The notes under the pieces are model-generated. The model made no database searches and was not told where the DNA came from. It was given only the letters and a program-made list of their open reading frames with translations. Made by a program: the position numbers and the translations under genes. This document shows, piece after piece, positions 7,002 through 11,278 of a stretch of 11,278 nucleotides of DNA. Position 1 is the stretch's first letter. Each line of letters opens with the position of its first letter. This DNA is from Deltaproteobacteria bacterium. Lineage in GTDB: Bacteria; Desulfobacterota; DAOWNY01. Where the stretch lies: positions 1 through 11,278 of the forward strand of contig DAOWNY010000037.1 of assembly GCA_030642325.1 (NCBI GenBank). The letters run 5' to 3'.

Positions 7002-7784
7002 TTGTTGATTGATTCTCACTGTCATTTGGAAATGAAAGAATTCGACCATGACCGATCCGAAGTGATCGAAAGGGGGGAAAAAAATGGGATAACCCATATG
7101 ATTACGGTGGGAACCGATCTTATGCATTGCCGAAAAGTGATAAATATTGCCCAAACCTACCCGGCGGTGTATGCCGCCATCGGCATTCATCCCCACTTTG
7201 CTAAAGACATTGACCAATCAACCTACGATGAATTGAGGAAGCTTGCAAAAAAAGATAAGGTGGTTGCCTTCGGAGAAATTGGGTTAGATTTTTTTCGCAA
7301 CATTTCCCCCAGGGATGTTCAAATCAAAGGATTTAAAGAACAGATCAATTTGGCCGGAGAGTTAAATCTCCCTCTCATCATCCATGACAGGGATGCCCAT
7401 CAGGAGATCTTGGCAATCTTAAGTGAAGAAAAAAAACAGGGGGCGGGGGGAATTATACACTGTTTTTCCGGGGACTATTCCATGGCCAGGCAATGTCTTG
7501 ACATGGGATTTTATATTGCTGTATCCACTACCGTAACTTATAAAAAAAATCACCAACTCCGGGATATTGTAAAAAAGCTCCCCATGGATCGACTTTTAGT
7601 GGAGACCGACTCCCCCTATCTTGCCCCCTCGCCCCATCGCGGCAAAAGAAATGAACCATCTTTTGTAAAATACGGTGCGGAAAAAATTGCAGAGATTAAA
7701 GGCATAACCCTTAAAGAAGCGGCCACGATAACTTCTCAAAATACCCTGCGAGCATTGGGGATGAAAATGGATTCTGAGAAATGA
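7002..7784 (+). CDS. tatD: TatD-family metal-dependent hydrolase/DNase
   Basis: Probable metal-dependent nuclease of the amidohydrolase superfamily (260 aa, usual for TatD/YcfH/YabD). Metal-binding residues are all present: H6 and H8 in DSHCHLE, E92 in GEIGLDFFR, H128 in IIHDRDAH, H153 in HCFSG and D203 in ETDSPYLAP. Other family signatures are GIHPH (61-65) and the NEP at 217-219. Family members show 3'-5' exonuclease or DNase activity and are linked to DNA repair. It starts with TTG at 7002 after a strong GGGGAGG (6991-6997). A second TTG directly behind (7005) has better spacing and gives a nearly identical N-terminus. No ATG or GTG start is available. Cytoplasmic. In Firmicutes tatD commonly sits near metG or rsmA/ksgA; here it closes the kinase-regulator-ABC block, a different context. 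Confidence 0.93.
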   Translation: MLIDSHCHLEMKEFDHDRSEVIERGEKNGITHMITVGTDLMHCRKVINIAQTYPAVYAAIGIHPHFAKDIDQSTYDELRKLAKKDKVVAFGEIGLDFFRNISPRDVQIKGFKEQINLAGELNLPLIIHDRDAHQEILAILSEEKKQGAGGIIHCFSGDYSMARQCLDMGFYIAVSTTVTYKKNHQLRDIVKKLPMDRLLVETDSPYLAPSPHRGKRNEPSFVKYGAEKIAEIKGITLKEAATITSQNTLRALGMKMDSEK

Positions 7785-7967
7785 AATAACCTTCCGGCAA
7801 GGCGACATAGAGTTCAATACGTAATTTCGTGCAAGACTTTTTTTGACGTATGGCACAAAGCGGTCTTTCTCCGCATTAATCTCGCAAACTAACCTTAAAA
7901 CCGTGAACATTGGAACTTTAAACCTGAAGTTACACACAAAGCTGCTCTTTTTTTGTTCTTAGCAGTA
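7785..7967. other. Convergent intergenic spacer with weak inverted repeats
   Basis: This spacer separates tatD (plus) from the alpha/beta hydrolase (minus), where a bidirectional terminator is expected. Only weak structures are visible: ATACGT/ACGTAT arms at 7817-7822 and 7846-7851 enclosing a T7 run, GCGG/CCGC at 7860-7863 and 7871-7874, and CTGCT/AGCAG at 7942-7946 and 7961-7965 with a T-rich loop. None is a classic GC stem followed by T residues. No small gene with a ribosome-binding site is convincing. Confidence 0.4.
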
Positions 7968-8606
7968 TTAAACGGATTTTCCAGTCTTGACGCCCCCTTT
8001 TTGAAGATATACTTCAATAATATCCTTGATCTTCTCCTCTTTGCCCCCAAAAAAATGATCAGCATGCCTGATTTCTCTGAAGCATCTATCTTTTTCCAGG
8101 TCATTAAACTGTTCCTCAAGTTTGGGAAGGGAACAAAAATCGTCTTCATTCCCGTAAATAATGAGGGTACTATCACCTTTTCCCTGATAAAAGCTAAAAT
8201 CGTAAAGATCAACCGGGGGAGCAATGAAGATGGATTCGGCAACCCGCTTGTCAGCCATGAACTCCTTGGCCCCCACCCAGGCCCCAAAAGAATACCCTGC
8301 CAGATAAATATCATCTTTGTCCATCCCTTCCAGGTAACTTACGGCAGCCCAAAGATCTTCCTGCGCCCCTTCTCCTCCGGAAAAACTTCCACTACTTTTC
8401 CCCACCCCCCGGAAGTTGAACCGGAGGGTTGTAAAGTCGCAGTTAAAAAAAACTTTGGAAAGGGTATCCACCACATTGTTTTCCATACTTCCCCCTAACC
8501 GGGGATGGGGATGGCAAATGACCACTCCGCTTTTTCCTCTATTTTCCGCAATTCGCCCTTCGATGTCAATTTCTCCTGCTTTAAAAAATATTTCTTTCTC
8601 TTTCAT
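7968..8606 (-). CDS. Alpha/beta hydrolase (COG2945-like)
   Basis: Small cytoplasmic alpha/beta-hydrolase-fold protein of 212 aa with no lid domain. The N-terminal motif CHPHPRLGGSMENNVV (31-46) and FNFRGVGKSSGSF (63-75) are characteristic of the predicted-hydrolase group COG2945. The nucleophile is S106 in GYSFGAW. The acid is probably D155 or D156 in YGNEDD, and the general base H184 in HADHFF. The substrate is unknown; carboxylester-type hydrolysis is the family-level expectation. ATG at 8606 has an AAAGGA ribosome-binding site (minus strand, 8618-8613), seven bases upstream. It lies 47 bp downstream of pgeF on the same strand and is probably the last gene of the cutA-rluD-pgeF operon. Confidence 0.88.
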   Translation of the reverse strand: MKEKEIFFKAGEIDIEGRIAENRGKSGVVICHPHPRLGGSMENNVVDTLSKVFFNCDFTTLRFNFRGVGKSSGSFSGGEGAQEDLWAAVSYLEGMDKDDIYLAGYSFGAWVGAKEFMADKRVAESIFIAPPVDLYDFSFYQGKGDSTLIIYGNEDDFCSLPKLEEQFNDLEKDRCFREIRHADHFFGGKEEKIKDIIEVYLQKGGVKTGKSV

Positions 8607-8653
8607 ATCTTATCCTTTAGTAACGATTTAGCCTTGTGATATTGTTGTCTGTT

Positions 8654-9466
8654 TCAACGGCAATCAAACTTTAACCCGATGAAACTTAACTGCCGACCGG
8701 TATTGCCGGCATCCCTTCTATGGGAAAAAAATAGATTATCATTACATGAGGTGCAGATATCGACAAAATAGATATTTTTTTTTAAAATACCTGCCTCAAG
8801 CAACTGCTCCCGGTTGAGAAGTCCTAAATTCAAAAGCCATTTCTGCTTTTTACCCGAATTCATGAAATGTCTTACCCCGGCCTGATAGGTATCAAAGTGA
8901 CTCTTTACCGAGCGATCAACTTCGTAGCAGCAATCACCAATTGCGGGCCCCAGCCCTACCAGAAGATCTTGGGGCAAACTTTCAAAAGTGCCGGCTATTT
9001 CCATGACGGTTTTAAGGACAATCTTCAGGGAAGTTCCCCGCCAGCCGGCATGGACGATTCCCACTACCTTCTTTCGGGGGTCGAGGATCATAATTGGGAG
9101 ACAATCGGCGGTCAAAACGCCGACAACAATACCCCTCCGGTTGGTGATGATCGCATCATAATCCGATTTATTAGCCTGGAAAAACCGGCCCGGATTCTCC
9201 TTGATCACCAAAACACGGTCACCATGAACCTGATTAACGGTAAATAAGCGGGTGGGGTCGATATTAAATGTCTCGGCTAATATTTCACAATTTTTACCGA
9301 CGTTCTCCTTTGAATCGCCTCCTTTTTCACTAAAATTCAATGACGAAAAGACACCAGGGCTTACTCCTCCCAATCGAGTCAAGAATGCATGAACAACCAA
9401 ACCGGTCATCTCAATCCCCGGCGCCGTCAGAAATTCAATTCCCTTTAAATTTTTCAATTGTTCCAT
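8654..9466 (-). CDS. pgeF: Peptidoglycan editing factor PgeF (YfiH/YlmD, multicopper polyphenol oxidase/laccase family)
   Basis: Member of the DUF152/YfiH family (270 aa, usual length). The metal/catalytic triad seen in the family is present: H81 in NQVHGDRV, C122 in TADCLPI and H139 in GIVHAGWRG. GLGPAIGDCCYEV (183-195) and the terminal CTSCNDNLFFSHRRDAGNTGRQ region are also typical. In E. coli, PgeF hydrolyses mis-incorporated UDP-MurNAc-L-Ser and so edits peptidoglycan precursors. Other members have been reported with laccase or purine-nucleoside activity. The start codon overlaps the end of rluD by 13 bp with only a weak GGA upstream, so translation is probably coupled to rluD. Cytoplasmic. 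Editing is the likeliest role, inferred from the family. Confidence 0.92.
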   Translation of the reverse strand: MEQLKNLKGIEFLTAPGIEMTGLVVHAFLTRLGGVSPGVFSSLNFSEKGGDSKENVGKNCEILAETFNIDPTRLFTVNQVHGDRVLVIKENPGRFFQANKSDYDAIITNRRGIVVGVLTADCLPIMILDPRKKVVGIVHAGWRGTSLKIVLKTVMEIAGTFESLPQDLLVGLGPAIGDCCYEVDRSVKSHFDTYQAGVRHFMNSGKKQKWLLNLGLLNREQLLEAGILKKNIYFVDICTSCNDNLFFSHRRDAGNTGRQLSFIGLKFDCR

Positions 9467-10434
9467 TTTTCCAACAACCCAACCACCTCTTCCATATCTT
9501 TCGGCAGGGGAGCGTTAAATTTGAGATATTTTTGGGTCTTGGGGTGCTGAAACTCTAAGACCCCCGCATGAAGCATCTGCCGCCTTACCTGTTTTAATTT
9601 ACCCAACAATGCGGGTTCGTTGAGGGAAGACAGCAACTTCTTGCTTCCATAGAGCGAATCGCCCAAAACCGGGTGATGCTGATCAGCCATATGCACCCTG
9701 ATCTGATGGGTTCGACCGGTTTCGGGAAAAATTTCCAGGAGGCTGAATTGATCAAAGCCTTTAACCAATTTCCAGTGAGTTACTGACTCCCTTCCCACCC
9801 GGGGACGGGCAGACATCTTCTTTCTATTCACCGGATGTCTTCCGATCTTAGAAATGATCGTTCCCTGGTCTGTCTTAAATGCCCCGTGGACTAAAGCCAG
9901 ATATTCTTTTTTAATGCTATGTTCCTTGAACTGATCTGCGAGGTGCTTATGGGAAAGATTATCCTTTGCCACAACCATCAGGCCGGAGGTATCTTTATCG
10001 AGACGATGAATAATTCCGGGACGAATTTCACCACCTACCTTAGAAAGATTTTGGAAATGAAAGATCAGGGCATTCACCAAAGTTCCCCGGTAATTACCTG
10101 CCGCAGGATGCACCACCAGTCCATCAGGTTTGTTGATGACTACGATAAAATCATCCTCAAAGACAATTTCCAGGGCAATATTTTCAGGTTCCGGATGAAT
10201 GGGTCTCGGTGGAGGCTTAAAAAGTTCCACCTTGTCACCGGTATTGAGTTTCAGCCCAGCCTTAGCGGAAAGCCCGTTAACCAATATGCAATTATCATCG
10301 ATTAATTTCTTAATTTGAGACCGGGAAAGGGCGATATCCTGCTCGGTCAAAAAAATGTCCAAGCGACTTTTTGCATGGGACTTATCTACTGTAATTTCAA
10401 CCTTTTTGGTTTGTCGAAAATCTAGTTTCAGCAT
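9454..10434 (-). CDS. rluD: 23S rRNA pseudouridine synthase, RluD family
   Basis: RluA/RluD-type pseudouridine synthase (326 aa). An N-terminal S4 RNA-binding domain (about 22-75, RLDIFLTEQDIALSRSQIKKLI) is followed by the catalytic domain. The catalytic aspartate is D146 in HRLDKDTSGL; VINKPDGLVVHP (99-110) and GRTHQIRVHMA (240-250) complete the family motifs. RluD modifies U1911, U1915 and U1917 in helix 69 of E. coli 23S rRNA. The paralogues RluA and RluC have different sites, and the S4 domain argues for the RluC/RluD group. Local context does not fix the exact target. The ATG overlaps the cutA stop by 7 bp and no good ribosome-binding site precedes it, suggesting coupled translation. Firmicute rluD often follows lspA; here it follows cutA. 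Confidence 0.93.
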   Translation of the reverse strand: MLKLDFRQTKKVEITVDKSHAKSRLDIFLTEQDIALSRSQIKKLIDDNCILVNGLSAKAGLKLNTGDKVELFKPPPRPIHPEPENIALEIVFEDDFIVVINKPDGLVVHPAAGNYRGTLVNALIFHFQNLSKVGGEIRPGIIHRLDKDTSGLMVVAKDNLSHKHLADQFKEHSIKKEYLALVHGAFKTDQGTIISKIGRHPVNRKKMSARPRVGRESVTHWKLVKGFDQFSLLEIFPETGRTHQIRVHMADQHHPVLGDSLYGSKKLLSSLNEPALLGKLKQVRRQMLHAGVLEFQHPKTQKYLKFNAPLPKDMEEVVGLLEKWNN

Positions 10435-10778
10435 TCGCTTAATTTATTGGGAGGGTCTCCTTTTGTGTTCTCCCTGATCCAGCGAAGAAATTCAGAAGAA
10501 CCTGAGATGATGGGAAGGGCAATAATTTCCGGTAGTTCGTAACTGTGTAATTCCTTTGTTCGTTCCACAATGACATCAAAAAGATTTTTTTGCGTGTTAA
10601 GGATGAGAAGAGCTTCCCGGACGTGGTGAAATTCGTTCTTCCAGAAAAAGAAAGATCGCAGGGAAGGAATAATATTGGCAGAAGCGGCCAGATTCTCCTT
10701 CACCATGGTTTTGCCGATCTTTTCCGCCTCTTCTTCGGTTTTTGTAACCACCAGTGCTATGATATAGCAGTTTTCCAT
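10428..10778 (-). CDS. cutA: Divalent-cation tolerance protein CutA
   Basis: CutA1 family, PII-like fold, expected to be a cytoplasmic homotrimer (116 aa, usual length). Visible family motifs are VVTKTEEEAEKIGKTMVKENLAA (10-32), NIIPSLRSFFFWKNE (35-49) and KELHSYELPEIIALPI (85-100), followed by the tryptophan-containing tail FLRWIREN. The family is linked to copper and other divalent-metal tolerance; the mechanism is uncertain. The cysteine often found in the AACVN segment is replaced by serine here (AASAN), so a metal role through that residue is unlikely. It is the first gene of the minus-strand group. The ATG at 10778 has no strong ribosome-binding site. Its upstream spacer carries a palindrome that might be an operator. 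Confidence 0.92.
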   Translation of the reverse strand: MENCYIIALVVTKTEEEAEKIGKTMVKENLAASANIIPSLRSFFFWKNEFHHVREALLILNTQKNLFDVIVERTKELHSYELPEIIALPIISGSSEFLRWIRENTKGDPPNKLSEC

Positions 10779-10986
10779 GGATAATTATTTGTTAAGGTTA
10801 GAACAATATGGCGGATAACACCCTTTTATGGGGCCTGCCTGCAAATTAATTATGAAAATTACGCAAATTTTTGTTTTGTATTCAAGGGGCATCAAAAAAT
10901 GCATAATTATGCTTGTATGCAACCTTTGATGTAACGCAAAAAACAATCAATGTGTAAATTTTCTCGGGTTGTTTATGGAGAAACCA
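10779..10986. promoter_or_regulatory. AT-rich spacer upstream of cutA, probable promoter region
   Basis: This spacer lies between the macrodomain gene end and cutA, both on the minus strand. It should hold the promoter of the cutA-rluD-pgeF-hydrolase group. One minus-strand candidate is TTGAAT (10885-10880) and TAATTT (10861-10856) with 18 bases between, a weak match. ACGCAAA occurs twice, at 10861-10867 and 10934-10940, flanking a 12-bp palindrome. No terminator for the macrodomain gene and no small ORF with a ribosome-binding site are convincing. Confidence 0.35.
10901..10912. repeat. Perfect 12-bp palindrome GCATAATTATGC
   Basis: This is an exact self-complementary sequence about 123 bp upstream of the cutA start. 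Its form (AT-rich centre, GC ends) suits a dimeric repressor site and is loosely like ARG boxes, but it does not match that consensus at the GAAT/ATTC positions. In an AT-rich spacer a palindrome of this size can occur by chance. Confidence 0.4.
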
Positions 10987-11278
10987 TCAACTTTTTTCCA
11001 GTTCCTCAAAGGTTTCCTCATATATCCCGTAATCCTTTAAACCAAAAAGGTTAAAGCGGATCAGCTTAATACTGGGACTGTCCGTTGCATAATCGATTAC
11101 CGTCTTCAATGCGATTCGGGCCGCTTCTTTTATGGGATAACCATAGGCACCGGTGCTGAGAGACGGAAAAGCTACCGAAGTTAGTCCCTTCTCGGAAACC
11201 AGTTTCAGGCTTTCTTGATAGGCACCGGCCAGCATTTCCGCTTCGTTTTTATCCCCTCCCCGATAAATCGGGCCAACC
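10987..11278 (-). CDS. Macrodomain protein, C-terminal part (5' end outside the window)
   Basis: The open frame runs from the right window edge to TGA at 10987-10989 (complement). Reading in from the edge it begins VGPIYRGGDKNEAEMLAGAYQ, which precedes the methionine at 11235; that methionine is therefore internal, and the gene continues beyond the window. VGPIYRGG, the AY...SL helix and VAFPSLSTGAYGYP are the hallmark second half of MacroD/YmdB-type macrodomains, where the STGAYGYP loop binds the ADP-ribose diphosphate. Such proteins hydrolyse O-acetyl-ADP-ribose or remove ADP-ribose from proteins. The N-terminal catalytic/binding segment (the NAAN-type motif) cannot be seen. It ends 208 bp before cutA and may or may not share its transcript. 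Confidence 0.88.
   Translation of the reverse strand, partial: VGPIYRGGDKNEAEMLAGAYQESLKLVSEKGLTSVAFPSLSTGAYGYPIKEAARIALKTVIDYATDSPSIKLIRFNLFGLKDYGIYEETFEELEKS

Noticed and set aside
7942..7965. CTGCT/AGCAG hairpin with T-rich loop as a terminator for the convergent genes
   Set aside because: The stem is only five base pairs with a 14-base loop, and no T-tract follows the stem on either strand.
7953..8498. 181-codon plus-strand open frame opposite the alpha/beta hydrolase
   Set aside because: It is antisense to a gene with all family motifs, and its translation is low-complexity, shadow-like sequence.
10901..10912. Palindrome as an ArgR (ARG box) site
   Set aside because: It lacks the GAAT/ATTC arms of the consensus, and no arginine metabolism gene is nearby.
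1..11278. CRISPR array, tRNA/rRNA genes, insertion sequences, prophage or origin
   Set aside because: I saw no regularly spaced repeats, cloverleaf-like sequence, transposase or integrase motifs, or replication-initiation box clusters.

Overview
This is a compact, moderately AT-rich bacterial stretch. Intergenic gaps are short, there is heavy use of GTG and TTG starts, and several adjacent genes overlap. No rRNA, tRNA, insertion sequence, phage gene or CRISPR array is visible. The gene content (sigma-54-type response regulator, oligopeptide ABC ATPases, TatD, CutA, RluD, PgeF, a macrodomain protein) is typical of a free-living bacterium. A Clostridia-like Firmicute or an uncultured anaerobic lineage would fit, but nothing here fixes the phylum and I do not claim one.

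Layout, plus strand: (1) the tail of an unidentified gene (1-81) overlaps the start of a ROK-family sugar kinase (78-1001) by ATGA. (2) A free-standing 93-residue hypothetical protein (1117-1398) follows, then two tandem hairpins. (3) A tight co-directional block runs from 1478 to 7784: a polytopic-membrane/GAF histidine kinase, an NtrC-type sigma-54 activator starting on the base after the kinase stop, two oligopeptide/dipeptide ABC ATPases (OppD/DppD-like and OppF/DppF-like), and a TatD nuclease. No permease or binding protein lies in the block.

After a 183-bp convergent spacer, the minus strand carries a second probable operon, transcribed from right to left: cutA, rluD, pgeF and an alpha/beta hydrolase, with overlaps at cutA/rluD (7 bp) and rluD/pgeF (13 bp). 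Upstream of cutA is a 208-bp spacer with a perfect 12-bp palindrome. At the right edge is the C-terminal part of a macrodomain protein, also on the minus strand and cut by the window end.

How they may work together: the kinase and regulator form a convincing two-component pair for controlling sigma-54 promoters. Their coupling to OppD/OppF-type ATPases lacking local permeases is the most unusual aspect. It suggests control of, or sensing linked to, peptide or small-solute uptake, but this is inference. The minus-strand genes are housekeeping or stress functions (metal tolerance, 23S rRNA pseudouridylation, peptidoglycan precursor editing). I see no wholly new system. The best candidates for a second look are the kinase-regulator-OppDF block, the probable ATT start of oppD, and the small 93-residue protein.
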